A DNA stretch of 64,000 bases, taken from Agromyces salentinus (GTDB lineage Bacteria; Actinomycetota; Actinomycetes; Actinomycetales; Microbacteriaceae). The position numbers and the translations under genes were made by a program. Shown here one piece after another: positions 36,805-47,048 of this stretch (positions within the stretch are counted from its first letter, which is position 1; each line of letters opens with the position of its first letter). The notes beneath the pieces are model-generated. The model was not told the origin of the DNA, made no database searches, and worked only from the letters and a program-made list of their open reading frames with translations. The DNA lies in NCBI RefSeq assembly GCF_009749395.1, contig NZ_WBIR01000002.1:186001-250000 (forward strand), written 5' to 3'.

Positions 36805-37539
36805 TCACCACCGCCCGAGTTCGGCGTTCAGCACCGCGATGGCCGCCGGTCCCGCCGTCGAGGTGCGGAGCACGGAGGCGCCGAGGCGGACGGGCTCGGC
36901 GCCCGCGGCGACGAGCCGCTCGATCTCGGCCGGAGCGATGCCGCCCTCGGGGCCGACGACGAGGGCGAGGTCGCGGCCGTCGTGCCGGATGCCGGTGAGC
37001 GGCGTCTCGGCGGTGGGCTCCAGCAGGAGGACGCGGGCGCCCGCGAGCAGCGTTGCGAGCCCAGCGGTCGGGGTGAGCGGCGCGACGGCGGGCAGCCACG
37101 GCCGGATCGACTGCTTGGTCGCCTCTCGGACGATGCTGGCCCAGCGGGCACGGCCCTTCTCGGCCTTCGCCCCCTCCCACCGGGAGACCGAGCGGGCCGC
37201 CGACCACGGCACGATGCGGTCGACGCCCAGCTCGGTGGCCGCCTGGACGGCCAGCTCGTCCCGATCGCCCTTGGCCAGTGCCTGCACGAGCGTGATCCGC
37301 GGCGAGGCCGCGGGCGTCTGCTCGACCGCGGCGACCTCGAGCACGAGTTCTCGAGGAGCGGTCTCGAGGACGACGCACTGCGCGAGCGTGCCGCGCCCGT
37401 CGCCGATCGCCACCTGCTCCCCCGCCCGCAGCCGCGACACCGTCACGGCGTGCCTGGCCTCCTCGCCCGTGAGGCGCACGTCGTCGCCGGGCGAGACGGC
37501 TGAGAGGTCGAGGTCCTCGGAGAGGTAGAGGTGGCTCAT
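36805..37539 (-). CDS. rsmE: 16S rRNA (uracil-1498-N3)-methyltransferase
   Basis: This SPOUT-class methyltransferase of 244 residues modifies U1498 of 16S rRNA. The N-terminal PUA-like part (HLYLSEDLDL, then GEEARHAVTVSRLRAGEQV) leads to the SPOUT domain with ITLVQALAKGDRDELAVQAATELGV. The knotted SAM-binding end has LALVVGPEGGIAPAEIE and LGASVLRTSTAGPAAIAVL. Start ATG 37539. It lies 10 bp after dnaJ, its usual actinobacterial and firmicute neighbour. Confidence 0.95.
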   Translation of the reverse strand: MSHLYLSEDLDLSAVSPGDDVRLTGEEARHAVTVSRLRAGEQVAIGDGRGTLAQCVVLETAPRELVLEVAAVEQTPAASPRITLVQALAKGDRDELAVQAATELGVDRIVPWSAARSVSRWEGAKAEKGRARWASIVREATKQSIRPWLPAVAPLTPTAGLATLLAGARVLLLEPTAETPLTGIRHDGRDLALVVGPEGGIAPAEIERLVAAGAEPVRLGASVLRTSTAGPAAIAVLNAELGRW

Positions 37540-37549
37540 CGCGGTGCCG

Positions 37550-38650
37550 TCAGCCGAGGAACCGGTCGCGGAGGCGCGCAAACAGGCCCTGCTGGAAGTG
37601 GCTGAGCGCCGGCGCAGGCGCCTTCTTCGAGGCCGCGAACTGCTGCATGAGGTCGCGCTCCTTCGAGGAGAGCTTGGTGGGCGTCACGACCTGCACGCCG
37701 ACCTTGAGGTCGCCGCGCCCGTTGCCCCGCAGCTTCGTGACGCCGCGCTCCTTGACGGTGAGGATCTCGCCGCTCTGCAGCCCGGCCCTGATCTCGACGT
37801 CGACGTCGCCGTCGAGCGCCTCGATCTTGGCGGTCGTGCCGAGGATCGCATCGGTCATCGAGACCTCGAGCGTGGCCAGCAGGTCGTCGCCGTTGCGGCT
37901 GAACACGTCGTGGTTCTTGACCTTGATCTCGAGGTAGAGGTCGCCGTTGGGGCCACCGGCCGGGCCGGCCTCCCCAGAGCCGGGCATCTGCAGCCGGACC
38001 CCGGTGTCGACGCCCGCCGGGATGTCGACGGGCACGGTGCGACGGGCGCGCACGCGACCCTGGCCCTGGCACGTGACGCAGGGCGTCGCGATGACCGTGC
38101 CGTACCCGCGGCAGGTACCGCAGGGGCTCGAGGTCATGACGTTGCCGAGCAGCGAACGCACGGCGCGCTGGATCGATCCCGTGCCGTGGCAGATGTCGCA
38201 CGTGACGGGCGAGGTTCCCGGCTGGCAGCAGGAGCCCTGGCAGGTCTGGCAGAGCACCGCCGTGTCGACCTCGATCTCGCGATGCGTGCCGAAGACGACC
38301 TCGTCGAGGCCGACCTCGACCCTGATGAGCGCGTCCTGGCCGCGCTCGCGGCGCGACCGCGGGCCCCTCGTCTGCTGGCCCGCCCCGAAGAAGGTCTCGA
38401 AGATGTCGCCGAAGCCGCCGAAGTTCTGCCCGCCGCCGAAGCCGCCCTGGTCGCCCAGGTCGTACTGCTGGCGCTGCTTCGGATCGGAGAGCACGTCGTA
38501 CGCGTGCGTGACCGACTTGAACCGCTCGGATGCCTCGGCACCCGGGTTCACGTCGGGGTGGAGCTCGCGGGCGAGACGGCGGTAGGCCTTCTTGATCTCG
38601 TCGGGGGTGGCGTCGCGTGCGACGCCGAGGACCTCGTAGTGGTCTGCCAC
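37550..38650 (-). CDS. dnaJ: Chaperone DnaJ (zinc-finger type)
   Basis: This 366-residue type I J-protein stimulates DnaK and binds unfolded polypeptides. The J domain at 1-70 has HPD at 31-33. A Gly/Phe-rich linker ([14 protein letters not shown]) is followed by four zinc-binding repeats: [24 protein letters not shown] and CVTCQGQG. The first repeat ends GSC in place of GxG. The C-terminal substrate domain includes [13 protein letters not shown]. It follows hrcA by 51 bp, so it should be under the same CIRCE/HrcA heat-shock control. It is the DnaJ2-like copy that sits away from dnaK. Confidence 0.96.
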   Translation of the reverse strand: MADHYEVLGVARDATPDEIKKAYRRLARELHPDVNPGAEASERFKSVTHAYDVLSDPKQRQQYDLGDQGGFGGGQNFGGFGDIFETFFGAGQQTRGPRSRRERGQDALIRVEVGLDEVVFGTHREIEVDTAVLCQTCQGSCCQPGTSPVTCDICHGTGSIQRAVRSLLGNVMTSSPCGTCRGYGTVIATPCVTCQGQGRVRARRTVPVDIPAGVDTGVRLQMPGSGEAGPAGGPNGDLYLEIKVKNHDVFSRNGDDLLATLEVSMTDAILGTTAKIEALDGDVDVEIRAGLQSGEILTVKERGVTKLRGNGRGDLKVGVQVVTPTKLSSKERDLMQQFAASKKAPAPALSHFQQGLFARLRDRFLG

Positions 38651-38701
38651 GGAGGGCGTGTCCTTTCGATTGCGGAAGGAACCGGTGGGGGCCGGCCCTG
38701 C

Positions 38702-39724
38702 TCAGTTCTCGCCGAGCGTGCGGGAGAGGTAACGGGCGACCGCGCGAACGGCCGCGATGCTGTGCGAGTAGTCCATGCGCGTGGGCCCGACGACGCCGAG
38801 CCGGGAGACGTCGCGACCGGGGATCTCGAAGGCGCTCGAGAGCACGGATGCCTCGCCGAGGCCGAACGATGCGTTCTCACGGCCGATGCGGACGGCGACG
38901 GGGTGCTCGTCGGCCGCCATCTCGCCGAACAGGCGGAGCAGCACGACCTGCTCCTCGATGGCCTCGATCACGCCGAGGATCGAGCCCGCGAAGTCCTGCT
39001 CGGTGCGGACGAGGTTCGCCGCGCCGGCCACGACGAGCCGGTCCTGACGCTGGGCGCGGGCCTGGTCGGCGAGCGTCGCCGCGAGGGTGCGGAGCACCTC
39101 GGCGTCGGCGGGGGCGACCTCGTCGAAGGTGCCCGACAGCGCGACCGCGGCATCCGCCATGGACCGGCCGCCGACGACCTCGTTGAGCCGAGCACGGAGC
39201 TCGGCGAGCTTGTCGTCCTCGATGGCGTGCGGCAGCTCGGTGACGCGCTGCTCGACCTGGCCGGAATCGGTGATGAGGATGCAGAGCACGCGGTCGGGCG
39301 CGAGCGAGACGAGCTCGACGTGACGCACGCGCGCGCTGCCGAAGCTCGGGTACTGCACCACGGCGAGCTGGCGGGTCAACTGCGAGACGAGCCGGACGGT
39401 GCGCGCGAGCAGCTCGTCGAGGTCGGCGGATTCGCCGAGGAACGTCTCGATGGCGTGCCGCTGCGCGCGCGTCATCGGTCGCACCTCGGTGAGCTGGTCG
39501 ACGAAGACGCGGTACCCCTTGTCGGTCGGGATCCGGCCCGACGACGTGTGCGGCGCCGCGATGAGCTCCTCCTCCTCGAGGAGGGCCATGTCGTTGCGGA
39601 TCGTCGCCGCCGAAACCCCGAAGGCGTGCCGTTCGACGATGGCCTTGGAGCCGACCGGCTCACGCGACGCGACGTAGTCCTGCACGATCGCCCTGAGGAC
39701 GGCGAGACTGCGTTCGGAGACCAT
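38702..39724 (-). CDS. hrcA: Heat-inducible transcription repressor HrcA
   Basis: This 340-residue repressor binds CIRCE and is released on heat shock when GroEL is occupied. The N-terminal winged helix has VLRAIVQDYVASREPVGSKAIV and VSAATIRNDMALLEEEELI. The family segment HTSSGRIPTDKGYRVFVD follows. The C-terminal part has VGPTRMDYSHSIAAVRAVARYL. Start ATG 39724 was chosen. GAGGAA precedes it, and upstream sequence is the CIRCE promoter. It is the first gene of the hrcA-dnaJ-rsmE operon and is autoregulated through the CIRCE element at 39748-39774. Confidence 0.96.
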   Translation of the reverse strand: MVSERSLAVLRAIVQDYVASREPVGSKAIVERHAFGVSAATIRNDMALLEEEELIAAPHTSSGRIPTDKGYRVFVDQLTEVRPMTRAQRHAIETFLGESADLDELLARTVRLVSQLTRQLAVVQYPSFGSARVRHVELVSLAPDRVLCILITDSGQVEQRVTELPHAIEDDKLAELRARLNEVVGGRSMADAAVALSGTFDEVAPADAEVLRTLAATLADQARAQRQDRLVVAGAANLVRTEQDFAGSILGVIEAIEEQVVLLRLFGEMAADEHPVAVRIGRENASFGLGEASVLSSAFEIPGRDVSRLGVVGPTRMDYSHSIAAVRAVARYLSRTLGEN

Positions 39725-39747
39725 GTTCCTCGCTTTCGCCGACCCAT

Positions 39748-39774
39748 TTAGCACTCGTTCACTGCGAGTGCCAA
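39748..39774 (-). promoter_or_regulatory. CIRCE element and overlapping hrcA promoter
   Basis: The 27-bp element reads TTAGCACTC-N9-GAGTGCCAA, one base off the consensus TTAGCACTC-N9-GAGTGCTAA. On the transcribed strand a TTGGCA hexamer (39769-39774) and TAAATG (39745-39750) are separated by 18 bp, so HrcA binding would cover the sigma-70-like promoter. It lies 24 bp before hrcA. Confidence 0.93.
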
Positions 39775-39916
39775 TCATACCGCGGAACTCAGGGTAATCC
39801 CCATTGCCGACACTCCGGCCCACCGCTACCGTGGGCGTGATCCGCGAGTCACCAAGGCTGCGCCGCCCATCCTCCGCAGCAGCGGTTCACACCCCGAACC
39901 CTCGAAAGGCACGCAC

Positions 39917-40360
39917 ATGTCAGATCCCAACGCAGGTCCGTCAGACCCCAACCTGCCCCCGACGCCGCCCCAGCAGCCGGCCGCCGGGCAGCCCGTGGCA
40001 CCGGCCGCCCCGCTCTCCCGGGACCAGGACGTGCAGTGGGGTTCGTTCGCCCACCTCGGCGGCATCCTCGGCTTCCTGCCGTCGCTGATCATCTGGCTCG
40101 TGTTCAAGGACCGCGGCCAGTTCACGAACACCGAGGCGAAGGAAGCGCTCAACTTCCAGATCACGCTCGTCCTCGCGCAGATCGCCCTCTTCATCCTGAC
40201 CTCGATCATCACGATCGTGACGTTCGGCCTCGGCAGCGTGCTCGGGCTGCTCTCCTGGGCCGTCTGGATTGTGGGCGTGGTCTTCTCGATCATCGCCTTC
40301 CTCCGGGCGAAGGACGGCAACCACTACCGGTACCCGTTCGCCATCCGCCTCATCAAGTAG
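39917..40360 (+). CDS. DUF4870 membrane protein
   Basis: This 147-residue protein has a Pro/Gln-rich cytoplasmic head of about 40 residues (PPTPPQQPAAGQP), then SFAHLGGILGFLPSLIIWLVF, the charged family motif FTNTEAKEALNFQITLVL, and two more helices. That is the DUF4870 (Tic20-like) pattern. The molecular role is unknown. The C-terminus GNHYRYPFAIRLIK is typical. It is followed 113 bp later by a paralogue on the same strand, suggesting a duplication. Confidence 0.88.
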   Translation: MSDPNAGPSDPNLPPTPPQQPAAGQPVAPAAPLSRDQDVQWGSFAHLGGILGFLPSLIIWLVFKDRGQFTNTEAKEALNFQITLVLAQIALFILTSIITIVTFGLGSVLGLLSWAVWIVGVVFSIIAFLRAKDGNHYRYPFAIRLIK

Positions 40361-40473
40361 TCGACTCGCGATTCGCCCGTCGCAGGAGCGTCCCCTCCCG
40401 CGGCGGGCGTCGCTGTGCCACCATGGTGGCGTCCGCAGTCCCGCGCGCCAGCGCACAGAACCAGGAGTCCACG

Positions 40474-40854
40474 ATGTCCGACCTTCCCCCTCCTCCCCCG
40501 CCGCAGAACCCGTACGGGCAGAGCCCCCAGCTCAGCCCGAACGACGAGAAGCTCTGGGCGACCCTGGTGCACATCGGCGGGATCTTCTTCGGGTTCATCC
40601 CGGCGCTCATCGGCTACCTCGTGCTGAAGGACCGTGGACCGTTCGTGCGCGCGCACACCGCCACCGCGCTGAACTTCCAGATCACCATGACGATCGCGTC
40701 GATCATCGCCGCGCTGCTGTGGCTCGTGATCATCGGGTTCTTCCTGAGCATCGCCATCGTGGTCGTCGTGGTCGTCTTCTCGATCATCGCCGCGGTCAAG
40801 GCCAACCAGGGCCAGCCCTACACGTACCCGCTCTCGATCAAGTTCGTGAGCTGA
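40474..40854 (+). CDS. DUF4870 membrane protein, second copy
   Basis: This 126-residue paralogue of the preceding gene has a short head (PPPPPPQNPYGQ), then LWATLVHIGGIFFGFIPALIGYLVL, the FVRAHTATALNFQITMTI family motif, and a Val-rich last helix ending in QPYTYPLSIKFVS. AGGAG precedes ATG 40474. The gene ends seven bases before the hemW stop on the opposite strand, with no room for a classical terminator. Function unknown. Confidence 0.88.
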   Translation: MSDLPPPPPPQNPYGQSPQLSPNDEKLWATLVHIGGIFFGFIPALIGYLVLKDRGPFVRAHTATALNFQITMTIASIIAALLWLVIIGFFLSIAIVVVVVVFSIIAAVKANQGQPYTYPLSIKFVS

Positions 40855-40860
40855 TCGAGG

Positions 40861-42087
40861 TCAGTCCTCGAGCAGGCGCCTGACCACGGCGTCCGCGAGT
40901 AGCCGTCCTCGCCGGGTGAGCGTCAGCCCGCCGGCGAGGGCGGCTCTCGCGTCGACGAGGCCGTCGGCGATCAGCCCGGCCACCGCATGGCGACCGCCGG
41001 CGTGCAGCGAGGCGATGTCGATGCCCTCGCGGATGCGGGTGAGCAGCAGCACGCGCTCGGTCTCCCTCGTCGGGGCGTCGAGCACCTCCCGCCCGACGGC
41101 CGGCGAGTGCCCGGCCGCGAGCCGCTCCGCATAGGCCGCCGGGTGCTTCGCGTTCCACCAGCGCACGCCGCCGACGTGGCTGTGGGCCCCGGGCCCGACG
41201 CCCCACCAGTCGTCGCCGCGCCAGTAGCCGAGGTTGTGCCGCGAACGGTGCGCGGCGTCGGTGGCCCAGTTGCTGACCTCGTACCACTCGAAGCCCGCGT
41301 CGGCGAACGCCTCGTCGGCGAGCTCGTACATGTCGGCCTCGAGGTCGTCGTCGGGCTGCGCGAGTTCGCCCCGGCGGATCTGCCGCGCGAGCTTGGTGCC
41401 GTCCTCGACGATGAGCGCGTACGCGCTCACGTGATCGGGCCGCTCGGACACGACCGCGTCGACGCTGCGACGCCAGTCATCCAGAGACTCCCCCGGGGTG
41501 CCGTAGATGAGGTCGAGGCTGACGTCGAGGCCCGCGTCGCGCGCCCAGCGCACGACGAGCGGCACCCGCGCCGGGTCGTGCGTGCGATCGAGCGCGGCCA
41601 GGACGTGCGGCACCGCCGACTGCATGCCGAAGGACACGCGCGTGAAGCCGCCCTCGGCGAGGCAGAGGAGGTCCTCGGGTCCGACCGAGTCGGGGTTGGC
41701 CTCGGTGGTGACCTCGGCGCCGTCGGCGAAGCCGAACTCCTCACGCACCGCACCCAGCATCCGCACGAGGTCATCGGCCGGCAGCAACGTCGGGGTGCCG
41801 CCGCCGAAGAAGACGGTCTCGGCCTCGCGCGAGGCGACACCGGATGCCGCGAGCACACGCCGCGACATCCGGATCTCCTCGATCGCCTGGTCGGCGTAGT
41901 CGACCTGGCGGGCGCCGCGGAGCTCGCTCGCGGTGTACGTGTTGAAGTCGCAGTAGCCGCAGCGCACCCGGCAGAACGGGACGTGCACATACACGCCGAG
42001 GGCACGCCCATCGGCGCCTTCGGCTGCCGATGCGGGCAGCAGCCCGTCGAGCGGTGCGGGCTCGCCGAGCGGGAGCGCCGAACCCAC
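40861..42087 (-). CDS. hemW: Heme chaperone HemW (radical-SAM, coproporphyrinogen oxidase-like)
   Basis: This 408-residue radical-SAM protein has the 4Fe-4S motif C-x3-C-x2-C in VPFCRVRCGYCDFNTYT, followed by the SAM-binding ETVFFGGGTPTLLP and the region RVSFGMQSAVPHVLAALDR. The C-terminal HemN-like domain has NLGYWRGDDWWGVGPGAHS. It matches HemW (heme insertion chaperone) better than true HemN because the extra N-terminal HemN cysteine is absent. Start GTG 42087 lies two bases after the DUF1990 stop. It is downstream of lepA and DUF1990, a conserved actinobacterial lepA-hemW order. Confidence 0.92.
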   Translation of the reverse strand: MGSALPLGEPAPLDGLLPASAAEGADGRALGVYVHVPFCRVRCGYCDFNTYTASELRGARQVDYADQAIEEIRMSRRVLAASGVASREAETVFFGGGTPTLLPADDLVRMLGAVREEFGFADGAEVTTEANPDSVGPEDLLCLAEGGFTRVSFGMQSAVPHVLAALDRTHDPARVPLVVRWARDAGLDVSLDLIYGTPGESLDDWRRSVDAVVSERPDHVSAYALIVEDGTKLARQIRRGELAQPDDDLEADMYELADEAFADAGFEWYEVSNWATDAAHRSRHNLGYWRGDDWWGVGPGAHSHVGGVRWWNAKHPAAYAERLAAGHSPAVGREVLDAPTRETERVLLLTRIREGIDIASLHAGGRHAVAGLIADGLVDARAALAGGLTLTRRGRLLADAVVRRLLED

Positions 42088-42089
42088 GC

Positions 42090-42740
42090 CTACACGCCGC
42101 CGGCGGGATGCAGGGCGCGCAACTGCCGACGCGTCAGCTCGCGGCGCCGACGCCGGATCGTGGGCCCGATGAGCCGGGCGAACCCGGTCGGGATCTCGCG
42201 GAACGAGCGGATCGTCAACCACACCGTGTCGTCGTCGCGGTGCTCGAGCACGAAGGACTCCTCGCCGCCCTCGTGACCCTCGCCGGTCGTGCCGTACGCG
42301 TACCCGACGCGGCCGGGCTCGTCGATGACGTAGACCACGAGCACCGGCGTTCGCTTGGAGCCCAGGCGGTCGTGCCGCACGAGGGTCGCCTGCATGCCCG
42401 CGGCGATGTACGGCGTGCCGTCGGCGCCGAAACGGTCCTCCGTGCGCGGCCCCGGTTGCTCGGTCAGCGGCGAGCCGTCGACGTCGTAGACGATGCCGGG
42501 GTACTGCGCGCCAGTGCCGGCGGAGACATCCGTCACCTCGTACCCGGCACCGCGCTGGATACCCCAGGTCATGAGCGCCTCGGCGGTGCGGTCGAATCGC
42601 TCGACACCGCTGCCGATGCGCACGCTGTCCTCTGCGGGCAGGTACCCGGCCGGCGGGTAGCGGAGCAGGTCGGGGTCGAGCGTCGCCCCGATGGAGCCGT
42701 AGGTCACGGACTGGTCGGTGAAGGTGCTGCGACGGGTCAT
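42090..42740 (-). CDS. DUF1990 family protein
   Basis: This 216-residue protein has the DUF1990 pattern: TDQSVTYGSIGATLDPDLLRY at the start, FDRTAEALMTWGIQRGAGYEV, and the SRPBCC-like end VVYVIDEPGRVGYAYGTTGEGHEGGEE. The family is uncharacterised, with a lipid-binding-like fold suggested. Start ATG 42740 (MTRRSTFTD) was preferred. A more upstream in-frame ATG lies inside lepA. It sits between lepA and hemW with gaps of seven and two bases, so all three are one operon. Confidence 0.85.
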   Translation of the reverse strand: MTRRSTFTDQSVTYGSIGATLDPDLLRYPPAGYLPAEDSVRIGSGVERFDRTAEALMTWGIQRGAGYEVTDVSAGTGAQYPGIVYDVDGSPLTEQPGPRTEDRFGADGTPYIAAGMQATLVRHDRLGSKRTPVLVVYVIDEPGRVGYAYGTTGEGHEGGEESFVLEHRDDDTVWLTIRSFREIPTGFARLIGPTIRRRRRELTRRQLRALHPAGGV

Positions 42741-42747
42741 CTCGGGC

Positions 42748-44604
42748 CTACTTCTTCGAGTCCTTCTTCTCGACGTCACCGCTCAGGGCGGCGATGAACG
42801 CCTCCTGCGGAACCTCGACGCGGCCCACCATCTTCATGCGCTTCTTGCCCTCCTTCTGCTTCTCGAGGAGCTTGCGCTTGCGGCTGATGTCACCGCCGTA
42901 GCACTTGGCGAGGACGTCCTTGCGCATGGCGCGGATGGACTCGCGGGCGATGATGCGAGCGCCGATGGCCGCCTGGATCGGGACCTCGAACTGCTGACGC
43001 GGGATGAGCTCGCGGAGCCGCCCCGTCATGAGCACGCCGTAGGCGTACGCCTTGTCGCGGTGCACGATGGCGCTGAAGGCATCGACCTGCTCGCCCTGGA
43101 GGAGGATGTCGACCTTGACGAGGTCCGCGGCCTGGTCGCCCACGGGCTCGTAGTCGAGCGAGGCGTACCCGGCGGTCTTGGACTTCAGCTGGTCGAAGAA
43201 GTCGAACACGATCTCGCCGAGCGGGATGGTGTAGCGGATCTCCACCCGGTCCTCGCCGAGGTAGTCCATGCCGAGCAGCGCCCCGCGGCGCGACTGGCAG
43301 AGCTCCATGATGGTGCCGACGTAGTCCTTCGGCGCGAGGATCGCGGCGCGGACCATGGGCTCGCGCACCTCGGAGATCTTCGCACCGGTGGGGAACTCGC
43401 TCGGGTTGGTGACCGTGACCGTCTTCTTGTCTTCGGTCGTCACCTCGTAGACCACGCTCGGCGCCGTCGCGATGATGTCCAGGCCGAACTCGCGCTGCAG
43501 GCGCTCGGTGATGATCTCGAGGTGCAGCAGGCCGAGGAAGCCGGCACGGAAGCCGAAGCCGAGGGCGACGGAGGTCTCGGGCTCGTACACGAGCGCGGCA
43601 TCCGACAGCTTGAGCTTGTCGAGCGCCTCGCGAAGCTCCGGGTAGTCACTGCCGTCGATCGGGTACAGGCCCGAGAAGACCATGGGCAGCGGCTCGGTGT
43701 AGCCCGCGAGCGCCTCGGTGGCCGACTTCGCGGCCGTCGTCACGGTGTCGCCGACCTTGGACTGCCGCACGTCCTTCACGCCGGTGATGAGGTACCCGAC
43801 CTCGCCGACGCCGAGCCCCTTGGTGGGCGTCGGCTCGGGCGCGCTCACGCCGATCTCGAGGATCTCGTGCGTCGCCCTCGTCGACATCATCTGGATGCGC
43901 TCGCGCGGGTTCAGCTTGCCGTCGACCATGCGGACGTAGGTGACCACGCCGCGGTAGCTGTCGTAGACCGAGTCGAAGATCATCGCGCGCGGCGGGGCGT
44001 CGGCGTCGCCGACCGGTGCCGGGATGCGCTCGACGACGCGGTCGAGCAGGTCCTCGACGCCGAGGCCGGTCTTGCCCGAGACCTTCATGACGTCGGCGGG
44101 GTCGCCGCCGATGAGCTCGGCGAGCTCGCGCGCGTACTTCTCGGGCTCGGCAGCCGGCAGGTCGATCTTGTTCAGCACCGGGATGATCTCGAGGTCGTTC
44201 TCGAGCGCCAGGTAGAGGTTCGCGAGCGTCTGCGCCTCGATGCCCTGCGCGGCGTCGACCAGGAGGATCGCGCCCTCGCAGGCGGCCAGCGAGCGGGACA
44301 CCTCGTAGCTGAAGTCGACGTGCCCGGGGGTGTCGATCATGTTGAGGGCGTACGCGGTGTCGCCGACCTGCCACGGCATGCGCACGGCCTGGCTCTTGAT
44401 CGTGATGCCGCGTTCGCGCTCGATGTCCATGCGGTCGAGGTACTGCGCACGCATGTCACGGTCGCTCACCACGCCGGTGATGCCGAGCATCCGGTCGGCC
44501 AGGGTCGACTTGCCGTGGTCGATGTGCGCGATGATGCAGAAGTTGCGGATCAGCGCGGGGTCGGTGGCAGCAGGCACCGGCGGGGTGTGGGCTCTCGGAG
44601 ACAT
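42748..44604 (-). CDS. lepA: Elongation factor 4 (back-translocase GTPase LepA)
   Basis: This 618-residue translational GTPase works on stalled ribosomes. The G domain has G1 AHIDHGKST (26-34), the switch [11 protein letters not shown]3 DTPGHVDF and G4 NKID. The LepA-specific C-terminal domain carries [21 protein letters not shown] (written here in part). Start ATG 44604 ([10 protein letters not shown]) gives a normal length. It is first in lepA-DUF1990-hemW and divergent from a sensor kinase 81 bp away. Confidence 0.96.
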   Translation of the reverse strand: MSPRAHTPPVPAATDPALIRNFCIIAHIDHGKSTLADRMLGITGVVSDRDMRAQYLDRMDIERERGITIKSQAVRMPWQVGDTAYALNMIDTPGHVDFSYEVSRSLAACEGAILLVDAAQGIEAQTLANLYLALENDLEIIPVLNKIDLPAAEPEKYARELAELIGGDPADVMKVSGKTGLGVEDLLDRVVERIPAPVGDADAPPRAMIFDSVYDSYRGVVTYVRMVDGKLNPRERIQMMSTRATHEILEIGVSAPEPTPTKGLGVGEVGYLITGVKDVRQSKVGDTVTTAAKSATEALAGYTEPLPMVFSGLYPIDGSDYPELREALDKLKLSDAALVYEPETSVALGFGFRAGFLGLLHLEIITERLQREFGLDIIATAPSVVYEVTTEDKKTVTVTNPSEFPTGAKISEVREPMVRAAILAPKDYVGTIMELCQSRRGALLGMDYLGEDRVEIRYTIPLGEIVFDFFDQLKSKTAGYASLDYEPVGDQAADLVKVDILLQGEQVDAFSAIVHRDKAYAYGVLMTGRLRELIPRQQFEVPIQAAIGARIIARESIRAMRKDVLAKCYGGDISRKRKLLEKQKEGKKRMKMVGRVEVPQEAFIAALSGDVEKKDSKK

Positions 44605-44685
44605 CCCGTCGATTCTCCCACGAGTTTGGGTTCGCACTTTCGACGGATGCCGCGTGCAGGGGGCGAGGGCTACGCTGGCCGCACC

Positions 44686-45927
44686 ATGACCGTGTCCGCA
44701 GCCCCGTCGCCCACGCCCGCATTCGACTTCGCGCGGGTATCGCCATCGGCCCTGCGCCCGGTCTTCGTGACGCTCCGCTTCGGCCTGCACGTGCTCGTCG
44801 TCGGGCTCGCCCTGTTCGTGCTGGTCCGCGCCCTGCTCGCCGACGACGACTCCGAGGTGGCGCTCACCGTGCTCACCTTCGCGTTCCTCGGCTGCTACGG
44901 CGTCGGCATCGCTGCCTCTCGGCGGAACCTCCCCCAGTGGGCCCGCGTCCTCTGGCTCACCGCACTGCTCGCCCTCTGGGTCGGCATGTCGGCGATCACC
45001 CCGGATGCCGCGTTCCTCGCGTTCCCCCTCTTCTTCCTCGAGCTGCACGTGCTGGCCGCGCCGCTCGCCGTGCCGCTCGTCGTCCTCACCTTCGGGCTCT
45101 CGGTGTGGGGCACGGCCACGCACCAGGGATTCGCCGTCGGCACCATCCTCGGGCCGCTCATCAGCGCAGGGGTCGCGATCGTGATCGGCCTCGGCTACCG
45201 GGCCATGGCGCAGGAGACCAAGGACCGCCAGGCGCTGATCCTCGACCTCATCGCCACGCGCGAGGAGCTCGCGGCCGCGAGCCGCGAGGCCGGCACGCTC
45301 GCCGAGCGCCAGCGCATCGCCCGCGAGATCCACGACACGGTGGCGCAGGGCCTCTCGAGCATCCAGATGCTCCTGCACGCGGCCGAGCGCGACATCGCCG
45401 ACGAGGCGATCCTCGGCAAGCTCGAGCTCGCACGCGCCACCGCCTCGGAGAACCTCGCGGAGACGCGGCGGTTCATCCGCGAGCTGAGCCCCCCGTCGCT
45501 CGACGAGCAGACGCTGCCCGCGGCGCTCCGCCGCCTCGCGGCGACCGTCGACGAGCAGGCCGCGCAGGCCGGCGCCGCGACCCGGGTCTCGTACTCGAGG
45601 AGCGGGACCCCCGTCACGCTGCCCATGGCCATCGACGCGACGCTCCTCCGCATCGCGCAGGGCGCCTTGGCGAACGTGCTGAGACACGCCCGCGCCACCC
45701 GTGCCGAGCTGACGCTCAGCTACCTCGGCGACGAGGTCGCGCTCGACATCGTCGACGACGGCATCGGCTTCGATCCCGCCGAGGTCGCCGCCGACGGCTC
45801 CGGCCTCCGCTTCGGGCTGCGCGCCATGCGCGAGCGGGCCGAACGCGAGAGCGGCACCATGGAGCTCGAGTCCTCGCCCGGCGAGGGCACGGCGATCTCG
45901 GTGCGCATCCCGGTGGTGGCGGCATGA
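44686..45927 (+). CDS. Sensor histidine kinase (HisKA_3 type)
   Basis: This 413-residue kinase has four to six membrane segments in residues 25-175. A coiled linker ([24 protein letters not shown]) leads to the HisKA_3 motif [17 protein letters not shown] with phospho-acceptor His216. The HATPase_c domain has [14 protein letters not shown] (N-box) and a G1 motif DDGIGFDP. The ligand is unknown. Start ATG 44686. Its stop overlaps the response-regulator ATG by four bases. It is the second two-component pair of the window and is not next to an obvious target operon. Confidence 0.92.
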   Translation: MTVSAAPSPTPAFDFARVSPSALRPVFVTLRFGLHVLVVGLALFVLVRALLADDDSEVALTVLTFAFLGCYGVGIAASRRNLPQWARVLWLTALLALWVGMSAITPDAAFLAFPLFFLELHVLAAPLAVPLVVLTFGLSVWGTATHQGFAVGTILGPLISAGVAIVIGLGYRAMAQETKDRQALILDLIATREELAAASREAGTLAERQRIAREIHDTVAQGLSSIQMLLHAAERDIADEAILGKLELARATASENLAETRRFIRELSPPSLDEQTLPAALRRLAATVDEQAAQAGAATRVSYSRSGTPVTLPMAIDATLLRIAQGALANVLRHARATRAELTLSYLGDEVALDIVDDGIGFDPAEVAADGSGLRFGLRAMRERAERESGTMELESSPGEGTAISVRIPVVAA

Positions 45928-46589
45928 GCGGTGCCGGCCTCGCGCAGGAGGCGTACCCGGCGGCCCGGAGGATCAGGCTGGTGCTCGCGGACGATCATCC
46001 GGTCGTCCGCGCCGGAGTGCGGGCGATGCTCGAGTCCGTGCCCGACCTCGAGGTCGTCGACGACGTCGACTCCGCGGATGCCGCGGTGCAGCGCGCGCTC
46101 GACGGCGACGTCGACGTGGTCCTCATGGACCTGCAGTTCCCGACGCGGATGCAGGGCGCGGAGGCGACACGGCACATCAGGTCCGCGCCCGGCGCCCCCC
46201 GGGTACTCGTGCTGACCAACTACGACACCGATGCGGACATCCTCGGCGCGATCGAGGCCGGTGCGAGCGGATACCTGCTGAAGGACGCCCCGCCCGCCGA
46301 ACTCGTCGACGCGATCCGCACGGCGGCCGGCGGCGAGCCCGCGTTCGCCCCCGGCGTGTCCTCCCGACTCGAGGCGAACACCGGCATCGAACGCCTCACC
46401 GGGCGCGAGGTGGAGGTGCTCCAGCTCGTCGCGAACGGCAACTCAAACCGCGAGGTCGGCAAGGCGCTCTTCCTCAGCGAGGCGACCGTGAAGTCGCACC
46501 TCGTGCACATCTTCGCCAAGCTCGAGGTGGGCTCGCGCACCGCAGCCGTGGCCCGGGCCCGCGACCTCGGCGTCATCCGCTCCAATTGA
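45924..46589 (+). CDS. NarL/LuxR-family response regulator
   Basis: This 221-residue regulator has receiver pocket Asp23-Asp24, phospho-acceptor Asp69 (VLMDLQFP) and Lys120. The LuxR helix-turn-helix lies at about 155-215 ([22 protein letters not shown], then [21 protein letters not shown]; shown in parts). It is translationally coupled to the upstream kinase by the ATGA overlap. Target genes are unknown. rpsT follows 183 bp later with its own promoter region. Confidence 0.93.
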   Translation: MSGAGLAQEAYPAARRIRLVLADDHPVVRAGVRAMLESVPDLEVVDDVDSADAAVQRALDGDVDVVLMDLQFPTRMQGAEATRHIRSAPGAPRVLVLTNYDTDADILGAIEAGASGYLLKDAPPAELVDAIRTAAGGEPAFAPGVSSRLEANTGIERLTGREVEVLQLVANGNSNREVGKALFLSEATVKSHLVHIFAKLEVGSRTAAVARARDLGVIRSN

Positions 46590-46772
46590 CGGATGCCGCC
46601 GCCGTGGACTCTGCGGCGACTCCCAGCCCTCGCATTGGTGCCGTGTCCGCGTTGCTGGTATCGTTGCCTGTTGGCTTGCGTGTGGGTCCCACCCCGCACG
46701 ATTCGCCGCGCGAGGCCCCTCTACCTTCGCTCGGCACATCCGGTACCCGCACAAGAACGAAAGACGAACCAC

Positions 46773-47033
46773 GTGGCAAACATCAAGTCGCAGATCAAGC
46801 GCATCAAGACCAACCTCAAGGCGCAGGAGCGCAACAAGGCCGTCAAGAGCGAGGTCAAGAGCGCCGTCCGCGCCGCTCGCGAGGCCATCGCCACCGGTGA
46901 CAAGGACAAGGCCACCGCCGCCGTCCGCGTCGCGGGTCGCAAGCTCGACAAGGCCGCCAGCAAGGGCGTCATCCACAAGAACCAGGCCGCGAACCGCAAG
47001 TCGGCCATCGCGAAGCAGGTCGCTGCGCTCTGA
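46773..47033 (+). CDS. rpsT: 30S ribosomal protein S20
   Basis: This 86-residue basic protein of the small subunit body has the family pattern [20 protein letters not shown], then [21 protein letters not shown], and C-terminal [19 protein letters not shown]. It starts at GTG 46773. A strong terminator follows 15 bases after the stop. It is monocistronic. On the other side of the gap, holA lies convergently, which is the usual rpsT-holA neighbourhood in bacteria. Confidence 0.97.
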   Translation: MANIKSQIKRIKTNLKAQERNKAVKSEVKSAVRAAREAIATGDKDKATAAVRVAGRKLDKAASKGVIHKNQAANRKSAIAKQVAAL

Positions 47034-47048
47034 CGCACAGCCCCTGAT

